NCBI GenBank assembly: GCA_005784505.1
Contig: VCAZ01000044.1
Location: 365,001 to 429,000, forward strand
Direction: 5' to 3'
DNA: 64,000 nucleotides
Source of the DNA: Bagarius yarrelli
Taxonomy: Eukaryota; Chordata; Actinopteri; Siluriformes; Sisoridae
In this document: positions 11,683-24,583 of the stretch, piece by piece
How the letters are laid out: the number at the start of each line of letters is the position of its first letter
Position numbering within the stretch: position 1 is the first letter of the stretch
The notes under the pieces: generated by a model
What the model was told of the DNA's origin: nothing
Database searches by the model: none
What the model saw: only the letters and a program-made list of their open reading frames with translations
Program-made: the position numbers and the translations under genes

Positions 11683-14600
11683 TTTTCATTTTTAAAATTA
11701 AGATTAAGTTTCCTTCGTACTAATGATCTTGATTTTTTTTATTTTCCTTTGTTCTTCTTCTCAGCATGACAGCGACATTTCAGCCTACACCTATGAGAAG
11801 ACCCTGATGATGGAACAGCGCTCTCAGATCCTTAAGCAGATTAATCTCACCAAGACAGAGCGTGAGCGTGAGGCAAGCCCACACACACTTTTGTTTTGAG
11901 GCACACAAACACACAGACTAAAGAATAAATTGTCTTAGCAACATAAAGTGCATGTGTGCAACCTGGCGCAAACCTCTCCGTTGACATTAGGTCGATGTTT
12001 GAATATAATAATTAAGCTTTTATATTTAAGTAATTGCTAAAAAATGAACATGGTAAAACTCAGAATTAATTAATAATGTTCTATTTTATGCATTTAAATC
12101 AGACAGGATTAATGCTGCATAGTCAATAGGAAGACAATATGTGCGTTAATTGATATTATTAAATTAATTAATATGTTTTGTAATAATCATCCTTGTCGAG
12201 GATAATTTTTTTGCCAGTCATAAAGATTCACACAAAAGTCCTGATTTTTTTTTTTGCATTTCTACTTCTATAATTCTGAAATCAGTGGATTTGTATAATG
12301 GTTTTTTAATTAAAATAAAAAGGTTTTCCAAAGATGTTACATATTTATAGCTACTATCCAATAGGCGGTAATGGGCAGTAGCGTCGCTACTAGTTTAACT
12401 ATATTTCTCAGTAGCATAGTGGTGGTAGTGTTGTTGTTTTCTTAATTAATTAGCTTTGCAGTTCCAAAGCTCTTTTGTTGATCAAGTAGTTCAGCAGCGT
12501 CCACACAAGCTACATTTACAAATCCTGGATCAGTAAGGGCCGCCACTGCCAATCACAAAGCTGTGTGACCAACAAAAGTACTAAAGTACTAAAATTCGGC
12601 AAACCCGACTGTGACCTGCTTATTGTTTAGGGCCTATTGTTATTGGTGAACTGAAATGTACATTGTTTTTTTTATTTTATTATCCTGATTGTATGATTAA
12701 TTGGTCTTTTGTATATAAAATATAATCACAAATTACACAATTAACTGTAAAACGATAAACAGGTCCCAGCCAGGTCTGTCAATTTTTTTGGGGGACCCTT
12801 AGAAAAAATTTTATATTCTGTTTTTGGTTGTGTTATAAGAATTTGTTGTTGTTCAACACACACATTTTTGTCCGATTTGCACGTGATATTTGTTAAAAGA
12901 AAATATTTTTAACATTTTTTGCAAAAAAAAAAAAAAAATACACATTGAAAGCTTATTTATAGGCTGATTATATAAGCAGCTATCCAGGGTTTCTCCTGCG
13001 GCTTTGACTCTAGCTGAGTTTTTATTTTTTTAATTTTATAGATTCAAAGCATTACTGACAGTTCACGTGGCTCGATTCGTCGCAAGAACCCAGCGACAGT
13101 CAACACCCATCTGAGCGTGACTGAAGAAGCCGCATCCAGCAGCAAGGAGGATAAACCAGAGGAAGAGGTATAGATTTGATCAAAAGCTTAGTTTCATGTC
13201 AATCGTTTACATGCTATTTGTATTGCTTTTTAACACATGCAAATCACACAGAAAAATATGGAAGTCGACTTTCTAGATATTTTATTAGTATAACAACATA
13301 TGTACCTCTGGATAACCTTACACATGCAAATCCTATTTCCAGAAAAGTAGACAGGCATCAGAAGCTAATCACTAATTTTTTTTAAATTCCTGGACTAGCT
13401 AAATTGCAATAATTCAAACAAGTCTCTATTTCCAAAATGAATAAAAAGTGCAATTAATAAAAGGTGATATTAAACATGCCTCTGTCCCACCTTTTATATG
13501 CTTTGCAATTTTTATAGATGATAAAACGGTCCATATGAAATGAATTAGTTTTTTTTTGTGCTGCACTGCAATTCTTAGTGCTCAGATCAGTTTATTTGTA
13601 TAGCTGTTTAAATTGTTGTTATAGATGCGGCCAGTATTAGATTACCAGTGTGAACTGTTTTTGATTTTCAAACTGACTGAGCAAATGAAAAAATTCTCAT
13701 GCAGTGTCCTCTCATTGAAGACATGTAAGCTGCTTACATTTATAAGTTGATGTGCAGCGGACAGCAGTGAACTAATGAGCAGTCATTAAGGATGAAAAAG
13801 AAGTTCAAGTTCAAGGAGCTTTATTGTCATTTCAACCACATATAGCAGATGCAGTACACAGTGAGATGAAATAACATTTCTCCAGGACCACCTGGTGCTA
13901 TACAAAACATAGAATTCCACAAAACAACAAAGAGCCACTAAACAGGATAGACATAAAGTGCATGTGTGCAACCTAGTGCAGACAGTGCAGAAACAGACAG
14001 TGCAATAAACAATACAAACATTACAAGGACAGTGCAAAAAATACAATAAAGGACGGAACATCACGCAATAGCGCCAACCATATTGTAGGATATGCATGCC
14101 ATATTTGTAATATTTGTAATAATTGCATTTTGTGGAGCATTAATTGCTTCTTCAGGATGAAGGTATGTGTAGATGCAAAGCTGGAGTCAGAAGAGGTGAG
14201 ATACTGACGTAAATGCCTTAAATTGATTATATATCAACCTGTTTGTAGTTTCATGCCAGTGCAGAACGATGACGCAATGATTACATAAAGGTCGCATCAA
14301 TTCCTAGATTGCGGTCGCATTGCAAAACATCTGATCTATGTCGGATTTAATACTGCATATGGAAGCGGCACAAATCGGAATTTAAACAATCATATTCCAG
14401 ACGGTTTGTGCTGTTCACACTCTCATGGGAAAAACAGACCTGAGTCACATGTGGGCACAAAATCAGATTTGGGCAACATTTGTCTGCAGTGTGAACTTAG
14501 AGACATGAGAACTTCAGATGCAAATTCCAGTTTAAAAAAAAGGGCAATAAATGTGTATTTTGGGTCTATCGTAGCTAATTAGCTAATTTTGTGGCACTGT

Positions 14601-16906
14601 TAGTAGCCAAAGTGTACCGATTTCCTACTCATTTTCTCACTTATTATTATATTTCTATCTCATATATACTATAACATTTATTTGTCTACATCTTCCTTCC
14701 TTGCCCTTAAACTGCCCATGTGTACATGTTGTGCCTTGCCCTGCCTCTACAGTGTATCACTGTATCCCAACCTCCACAGGAGCAGCTCATCCACGATAAG
14801 AGCACCAACCCGCCAACACCCGCCACCCCGCAGTCCCCTGCGACTGAGGCCGTGACTCCCAGCACAGCTGTCCAGATGACCTGGACCGAGACCAAATGTG
14901 ATGGAGAGCAGCCCAAACCTCAAGAAGCCAGCACACCTGGGGCCATCAAAGACCTTTTCAGTATGAAACCGTGAGTGTCGACACTCTGTCCATTTTTGTT
15001 TTTAGAGTAGAGATGGAAAATCAGCAGCAGGTTCTTGGATAGAAAATGGCCACTCAGTCTTACAGTCATCCAACGAGTAGCGTATCACTAGCGTAGAGCT
15101 ACAGTGCCATCTCCTGGAGAATAGCAGCAAAATTGGATTGATTTTCAATCAACTTTTCTGGTTAACATAGAAAAAGAGTTAAAAAATGATTTCCCTTGAT
15201 GTCTTCGTAATGTAATCGCTCTATAGATGTAATTTGTAATTGCTATTTTTAAACTTTTTTTTTTTTTTTTTTTTGTCTATCATGCATCAGAGAATGGGAA
15301 AATCTGTAAGTATTGTATTTTCACGTCTCCGATTGTCTCCCCACACACACACCGACCAATAATTGCAACAGCTGACATTCTTTCCATTCGTTATACAGAA
15401 ACCAGTCCAACGTCAGACGCATGCACACCGCTCTCAGACTTAATGGGGAAATCGTGAAGAAATCTGGGGAAGCCAAACTGGTCCTTCTCAACATGCCTGG
15501 CCCACCCAAGAACAGAACTGGAGATGAGAACTGTATCCTTTGGCTTGTTTTGTATGAAATCTGTTTTTGAAAAGTAACACATCTGGAATTTATTCCAGCA
15601 ATAATGAGTTTGAGGCTGGAACACAGACTCAACGGCACACCAGTCAATCACAGGACATCATTCACACACAACTGGTTCACACTAATCCACTGGCATAAAG
15701 TTAAAAGGAAGGAAAGAAACTGGAGAATCAGAAGGGTAGAAACATAAACTGCTGCACCACTTTGCTTCAGCATACTGTAAATTCAATGCTAAATATGGGC
15801 ACCATATTTCATTTTTGGCCTCTGGTTAGGGTATCCTTACCAGGAATCTCTCTATAAAAAGCTACCCTAAAGCAATTAAATTATAGTTTTAATATTGCAA
15901 TATTGATGTTATAAGAATAGACATTTTACCTCTTGTGATTTGCAGGTCTTATAGGTTTAAGATGCTGTTGAAAAGGATGAAATCTTGTTGTAAAATATAT
16001 TGTCCTCAAACACACTAAAAAGTTTAGGATTCAATATTAATCCTATCCATCATTTTTCAGACCTGTTGACTCCTGTAGTCTACTCCAGCCTGGAAACACA
16101 ACATCGATGTTCATTTGAGTTTTCACTGTTTTAAGAACATGCTGACGATATATCCTGCCTGCGCTAATAGGGTGCACAGAGGTTTGCACATACACACGTT
16201 GACATGCAGGTAGGAAACCCACATAATGTTCAAACCGAACCTATTGATTGGACGGACATTTTTTGGTTTCACACCTTCCATAAAATGTATATGTGTGAGT
16301 GGTGTCTCAAATGGTTAATGCACTGAATTGTTGTTTAGAAACCAATTGGGTTCGGTAGGTTAACCGCCAGTCTGCCACCGTTGGGTCCTTGAGCAAGACC
16401 CTTAACTCTTCCAGCTCAGAGGGCGCTGTATCATAGCTTCTAAGCTGGGATATACAAGAAGACAGAAATTTCACTTGTCTGTAAAGTATATGTGACAAAT
16501 AAATGCAATAAAAGCAAATAAATACATCTACACTTAATAATTGCTTTTGGTATGTAAAGAGACTTTAAAAAAACCAAAAATATTTCAGAAGATAATCACC
16601 TATTGTTCCTTTAACATAATTCTTTACTTTTAAAGTTGACATCCTTTCGCACAGCAAAATTATTCTTATTTTTGCAGCTGTGAGAGTTATCGGTCTCTTA
16701 TGTACAATGGCAGCAACTCATGACCCCCTGACCACTGAGTTACACACGAAACCTTTGTATGTACAATTTTGTGTTCAATCACATAAAACATGTTTCCTTA
16801 AATCTTCTTCTCAGACATGGAGTTCCTTGAAGTTCTCACCGAGGGTCTTAACCGGGTCCTCCTGGTGCGTGGTGGAGGCCGTGAAGTCATCACCATTTAC
16901 TCCTGA
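2178..16906 (+). CDS. slc12a5: K-Cl cotransporter KCC2, solute carrier 12 member 5 (3' part, 911 codons)
   Basis: Electroneutral K+/Cl- extruder of the neuronal plasma membrane that keeps intracellular chloride low for GABA and glycine inhibition. I join 20 exons in frame: 2178-2425, 3607-3818, 4797-4964, 6225-6323, 6551-6608, 6715-6889, 7196-7314, 7447-7545, 7842-7961, 8200-8304, 8571-8739, 9538-9733, 10591-10760, 11485-11616, 11765-11872, 13042-13167, 14780-14970, 15291-15305, 15399-15532, 16815-16906 (TGA). Visible are paired helices, then a large extracellular loop with four Cys and NRT/NVT/NAT glycosylation sites, then [23 protein letters not shown] and [20 protein letters not shown], then a long cytosolic tail ending REVITIYS. 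The exon with [11 protein letters not shown] (mammalian Ser940 region), the EWENL insert, YEKTLMMEQ (Thr906 region) and RRMHTALRL (Thr1007 region) identify KCC2 rather than KCC1/3/4. About 200-240 N-terminal residues are outside. Teleosts have two copies (a/b); I cannot say which this is. Confidence 0.96.
2797..2945 (+). repeat. SINE-like repeat, family 2
   Basis: The head 'gtggctcaaatagttaaggc' resembles a tRNA A-box region. It is followed by 'ttgttgatctgaagacc' and a tail ending 'gtatgtgacaaataaag'. Related copies lie at 16,290-16,515 (same strand) and 5,845-6,080 and 11,225-11,395 (opposite strand). It sits in a slc12a5 intron. Confidence 0.6.
4090..4517. repeat. (GATA)n/(GGAT)n microsatellite, about 430 bp
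   Basis: A perfect GATA core runs from about 4164 to 4253, interrupted GGAT variants run to about 4430, and a perfect GGAT block runs from about 4439 to 4515. It is intronic in slc12a5. Open frames through it encode only Ile-His-Pro-Ser type repeats and are not genes. Confidence 0.95.
5168..5240 (+). mobile_element. hAT-like transposon end fragment
   Basis: 'ccaatcagccataacattaa' followed by 'taccac' matches the left terminus of the better preserved element at 18,919-19,404. No right end was found here. Confidence 0.45.
5430..5830. repeat. GGAT microsatellite grown from an interspersed repeat tail, locally duplicated
   Basis: The unit 'tgtatagaaaaagtggtaca' followed by 'gaag' occurs at about 5524 and again at about 5748, each followed by GGAT repeats. 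A short inverted CCAT block lies between them near 5650-5685 and again near 5738-5748. The unit resembles the 3' tail of a common fish repeat whose other copy here is at 46,425-46,770. Confidence 0.8.
5845..6080 (-). repeat. SINE-like repeat, family 2, nearly full length
   Basis: Read on the minus strand it has a tRNA-like head (GGCTCAAATGATTTAAGCAC), a B-box-like GGTTTCAAGCC, a middle with 'ccctctctgttccaggggtg' and 'ccgtatcatagctgacc', and a tail 'catttcactatatgttg' followed by 'tactgtg'. It ends 145 bp before slc12a5 exon 6225-6323. Confidence 0.6.
8759..9259. mobile_element. hAT-type element with BED zinc-finger remnant inside a CA microsatellite
   Basis: Imperfect terminal inverted repeats TAGTGGTGGGGGAAA and TTTCCACCCCTA bound about 500 bp. 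Flanks are acacacac and gtacacac, consistent with an 8-bp target duplication inside a CA run. At 8862-9044 on the plus strand an open frame reads [20 protein letters not shown] followed by H, which has the C-x2-C...H spacing of BED-type zinc fingers found in hAT transposases and ZBED proteins. No catalytic domain is present, so the copy is internally deleted. It lies in the slc12a5 intron between exons 8571-8739 and 9538-9733. Confidence 0.7.
11225..11395 (-). repeat. SINE-like repeat, family 2, reverse orientation
   Basis: 'taatgatacggcacccctaa' and 'gttaggggccttgctcaggg' match the middle of the 5845-6080 copy, and it ends at 'aacctattgagccacta' (head). It lies in the slc12a5 intron before the exon at 11,485. 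Confidence 0.55.
11428..11481 (+). repeat. (TG)n microsatellite reaching a 3' splice site
   Basis: An uninterrupted TG run of about 54 bp is followed directly by GAAG and exon 11485-11616. No pyrimidine tract separates the run from the acceptor AG. Confidence 0.95.
11627..11679 (+). repeat. (CT)n microsatellite just after a 5' splice site
   Basis: A CT run of about 50 bp starts 10 bp after the GTATGT donor of exon 11485-11616. Confidence 0.95.
13795..14065. repeat. Dispersed teleost repeat, probable non-LTR retroelement 3' end
   Basis: 'aggagctttattgtcatttc', 'ctccaggaccacctggtgct' and 'aaagtgcatgtgtgcaacct' form a sequence that I recognise as abundant in fish genomes. A short piece of the same repeat ('aaagtgcatgtgtgcaacct') is at about 11,945. 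Reverse transcriptase coding is absent. The family name is uncertain. Confidence 0.6.
15560..15760. repeat. Degraded interspersed repeat in slc12a5 intron
   Basis: 'ggaacacagactcaacggca' and 'aactggagaatcagaaggg' look like a decayed copy of the repeat better seen at 46,425-46,770. The identification is weak. The rest of the intron to 16,290 shows nothing I can name. Confidence 0.3.
16290..16515 (+). repeat. SINE-like repeat, family 2, forward
   Basis: The head is 'gtggtgtctcaaatggttaa' and the middle 'ttgggtccttgagcaagacc' with 'gagggcgctgtatcatagct'. The tail is 'gtatatgtgacaaataaatg'. It lies in the last slc12a5 intron, about 300 bp before the terminal exon. Confidence 0.6.
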
Positions 16907-18228
16907 AAGAACAGCTTATATCAGCCCAACCCCAGCCTCAACCCTCCCAAATGTCTCATTCACATAGCAAACCCCAACACATTTCCTTATCATACCCAAG
17001 CAATATCCCAGCATTCCCTGAGCTTATCCAACCTTCACCCTAAAATGGAACAGAGCCTTTGATTGCTCATTGTCCCAATTTATTGAGCCCTCATTATAAA
17101 GCCCCTTTTACTCATTATTTCATAAGGTTTTCTCACTGACCACCGAAAAAATTTTTTGGCCTTCTGGGATTCTTGTTCGTTTGTGATCCAATGATCTATG
17201 ATTTGGCCAGCGGAGCTCAGTGCCACATTTGATATGAGGAAAACTATTGATGTCAGTACGTTTTCTGCTGCATTCCCCTACTTTTCCCATCCAATCAGGA
17301 GACGTTGGAGGCTTGCAGAATTAGAAAGCATTTGGAAGCTCTCTTCTTCTTCCCTTATTTGATGATCTATTTATTCAACAATCCGAACATGCCAGAAAGA
17401 CAACAGAAGCCAGACAAGCTGAGGATCCGTCAGTCGTTAAATCACTGTGATGAAACGATGAATTTTTGTGATGGACTCGAATCAAGGAGCTGACCGAGAT
17501 GATTTTGGCACAGCACTATTTCTGCCATGCAATAGGCTGATTTTCCAGAAGTCATCTGTCATGAATAGGACTGACAGTCACGGAAAGAGACTCTCACGCT
17601 GTGATGTTTCTATTCGATGTGGCAGCTTTCAGTGCTAGGAAAAATTGAAGGTGGAAACACTGAGATCCCCAGTCTACACTGGAAAAATCTTATATATCTG
17701 TGCTCTGTTTTCTTGGCACAGTTCCGTCACTTTTTTTTTCAATTCACGTTTTTTCAGGTCTAATCGTTATCCTCCATGTACACCATGCCAATTTTTACTT
17801 CTCCTGGTTGGATGTGGATAGCTGTTCCCTGCCAACCACAATATGTGCCAAAACAATAGTGGGAAGATCTGTGATTTTCTGTCTTAAATGACAAAACAAA
17901 AAAAATCGGACTTATCTGTAACATTTGAGTGTTATAACTGAGAGAAAAGGGTAATGAGCAGAATGTTAAAAGAAGAGGAAGAGGATAAGTGGCTAAAGGT
18001 CTACACAGTCTCGGGAAAGGGATGGAGAAATGTCGGTTCTCCGGTATTCGCTGGTGAGGAAGTTACTGTATGTTCCAGGCTTGACTCTAGGAGTCTTTAG
18101 GATGGCTTTGGGCTTCTCACTGTGGCATTAGGAAGTGTACCGTACTGTACTGTAGCCCCCTTCATGAGATTTCAACCTGCACTGGCAGCCACTGTGTAAC
18201 AAGTGATTTGATGAGTCTGTGGATTCAT

Positions 18229-18272
18229 TGTGTGTGTGTGTGTGTGTGTGCGTGTGTGTGTGTGTGTGTGTG
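18229..18272 (+). repeat. (TG)n microsatellite
   Basis: A TG run with one CG interruption, in the probable 3' UTR or downstream flank of slc12a5. Confidence 0.9.
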
Positions 18273-18419
18273 TTTGTATAATCCATCTGTGAGAACTTGA
18301 AGATTTTTTCGCTTTTTACATATAGGAAAACACATTACATTTACAGAAAACTCTATATAAAGTATCTTTAATATTATTCTATATAATCTGTATTGGACCA
18401 AACCCGAAATATCTTTTAA

Positions 18420-18423
<4 letters not shown>

Positions 18424-18468
<45 letters not shown>

Positions 18469-18496
18469 CTATATATATATATATATATATATATAC
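18424..18496. repeat. (TA)n microsatellite
   Basis: A nearly pure TA run with one short interruption near 18,463-18,471. It is self-complementary. Confidence 0.95.
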
Positions 18497-18918
18497 AAAT
18501 GTTAACTGTGCCATATAACTGACCATACATATCAGTTAATATACTATTAGTTCGAGTTTAGGAACAAATAAAAATACAGAGGAAGTAAAGAAACTCTATT
18601 TAAAGAGAATGCAGTAGGAATCATATGCAAATCGGTTGAGGCGAGTTCCTGATTAAAGAACAGAAGAACTTTACGATCGAGTAGTTTAAAATTGTAATGA
18701 ATGTTAGAGACAAAAACTTATTTGAAAAGTTTATACAGAGCCGGTGGTGCAATAGCTAAAATTGGGAAAGTCATATCATCATTGCATTGTTTATTTTTGT
18801 ATGCAGATACTTTTATAGATGAGGGTTTATTTGGGGGCGTTTGCACCAAAAAAAAGCAGTCCGAGTTGAATTTTTGTTTTAGCAAAGATTTTTAAAAAAG
18901 CGAATACAGTACATACAC

Positions 18919-19404
18919 TGATCAGCCATAACATTAAAATAAATGCTGCTACATAGTTTTTTATTATGGCACCAAGACCTTTCAAAGGTGTGCTGTGGGA
19001 TCTGGCACCAGGATGTTAGTAGAAGGTCCTGTTAGTCAGCATGGTTCTCACATATTTTTCCGGCACCAATTCTTGATCAAATTCACATATCATCTCTATA
19101 TCTAAAGCTTTTTTTTAATAATTTCAACATACACACATAGTCATGGATATATACGCGTCTACTTGCACTCGTTATGTGTTTGTTTTCCTTCTATGGAAAA
19201 GCTTAACCAGTCTCACCAGAGTCGTCTGATTATGTCCCATGTAAAGGTCACTCATTTGTCCTGCTTTCAACATAGCAACTTACTTGCTGCCTGATAAATA
19301 GATCCCATCCCTTGACAGGTACCCACGGTAACAAGATCAATCAATCAGTCAACGGTATAAATGTTCTCTTTACCTGGCAGTGATTATAATGTTTTGGCTG
19401 ATCA
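18919..19404. mobile_element. hAT-like non-autonomous transposon with 8-bp target duplication
   Basis: The left terminus is TGATCAGCCATAACATTA and the right terminus ends AATGTTTTGGCTGATCA, its imperfect inverted complement. Flanks are acatacac (18911-18918) and acatatac (19405-19412), a 7/8 match as expected for the 8-bp hAT duplication. The 486 bp inside show no transposase. Confidence 0.75.
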
Positions 19405-19417
19405 ACATATACATTTA

Positions 19418-20418
19418 TATACACTACATGGACAAAATATAGTGGACACCTTACCTGCACGCCTATAACCGTTGTGTAAAAAGTTGTATGAAGATTTATG
19501 TCCACTAGAACAAAAATCTTGTTTTATGGTTGAGGTGGAAGCTCGAATGAACCACAGACCTTCTCACTAAAAGGTGAGTGGATTTTCAAACCTCTCCTGT
19601 TCCACTGCGACAAACTAAATTTTATCTGAATATCCCGTTTAACAAATGACCGAAAAACCCATCCCAATCCTGTGATTAATCATGATTTATTTCCCAGTGA
19701 CCCTGAAAAAATAAATCCCAGTGGCCTTCTAGTACTCATGTCTGCCTCCAGTTTGATTAGGATTTTTCCAGCTACAAAGTACACAGGAAGCCGCCTTCTT
19801 TTTTTATATTATTGTTATATTCTTTCAGAGCCGGAGCGTGATATTTACTTAACCAGACACACCAAAGCAAACAGGAGGAGAGCAGAAAGAGACAGGGCAA
19901 CTAGAATTGAGTTAAAACATAGAGTTTATTCAGATAAAAGATTATATGTGTATAAAGTTGGGTCTCATAGTGTTTTTACAATTCCCAGTTCTGCCCACTC
20001 CTGCTGACATTTTACCCTGTTTTATCCCAATCACATGATTAATAATGTTTTTGTTTGCCATCCTGGGGAAAAATATTTCTCACCTCACCTCATTCACTAT
20101 TAGTAATTCGTTAAATATGCAAATCTCTAGAGCCACAATTAACAATCTAGTGGAAAGTCTTTCCAAATGGGTGGAGGTAAGACTATATCTGAAATTTATT
20201 TACATTTACAACATTTGGTAGACGTCCTTATCCAGAGTGAGTTACATTTATCTTTCAAACAGCTGAGCAATTAAAGGTTAAGGGTCTTGCTCAGGTGCCC
20301 AACAGTGGCAGCTTGGTGGGGCTGGGAATCAAACCTTGATCAGTCCAACACCTTAACCACTGCGCTACTACTTCTCTATAGAATGGTCAGGTGTCCCAAT
20401 ACTTTTGTCCAGTAGTGT
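19418..20418. mobile_element. Non-autonomous DNA transposon, about 1 kb, with a SINE near its right end
   Basis: The left end 'tacactacatggacaaaata' followed by 'tagtggacacc' and the right end 'ggtgtcccaatacttttgtc' followed by 'cagtagtgta' are inverted complements of each other with mismatches. A reverse-oriented SINE of family 1 occupies about 20,190-20,375 (tail 'gacgtccttatccagagtga', B box GGGAATCAAACC). It starts 14 bp after the preceding hAT-like element ends, forming a transposon cluster. Confidence 0.6.
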
Positions 20419-24310
<3,892 letters not shown>

Positions 24311-24336
24311 CAATGTTGAACAAAAACTATTAAACG

Positions 24337-24342
24337 TTTATT
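24337..24342 (-). promoter_or_regulatory. Poly(A) signal of ncoa5
   Basis: On the minus strand AATAAA occurs about 240 bases after the ncoa5 stop codon, in the context TTCAATAAACG. It is the nearest canonical hexamer, so mRNA cleavage is expected near 24,315-24,325. Confidence 0.65.
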
Positions 24343-24583
24343 GAATATGTACACACAAGACTTCAGATAAAACAAACATTCGAAACGGTCTGGTGAGACC
24401 AGCAGAATTTACATGTCACTATTTCTAGTGCAAAAATAAAAGTCATGGACTTCGTATCCAAACAGTAACCATAATATCAAGTAAGAAATAAAACGCTGAT
24501 ATTTAGAAATTGTTTTTCAAAAAAAGGAAAATTCGAAGATTAAAAAAAAAAGAAACTTTTAAAGAGGTCTAACTGAACATGTT

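Larger units (their letters stand above)
16907..18910 (+). other. slc12a5 3' UTR and downstream DNA
   Basis: No coding frame of interest follows the TGA at 16904-16906. KCC2 mRNAs have long 3' UTRs, so much of this is probably transcribed. A candidate poly(A) hexamer (AATAAA, within AAATAAAAA) lies at about 18,567. A (TG)n run is at about 18,229-18,272 and a (TA)n run at 18,424-18,496. Confidence 0.5.
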
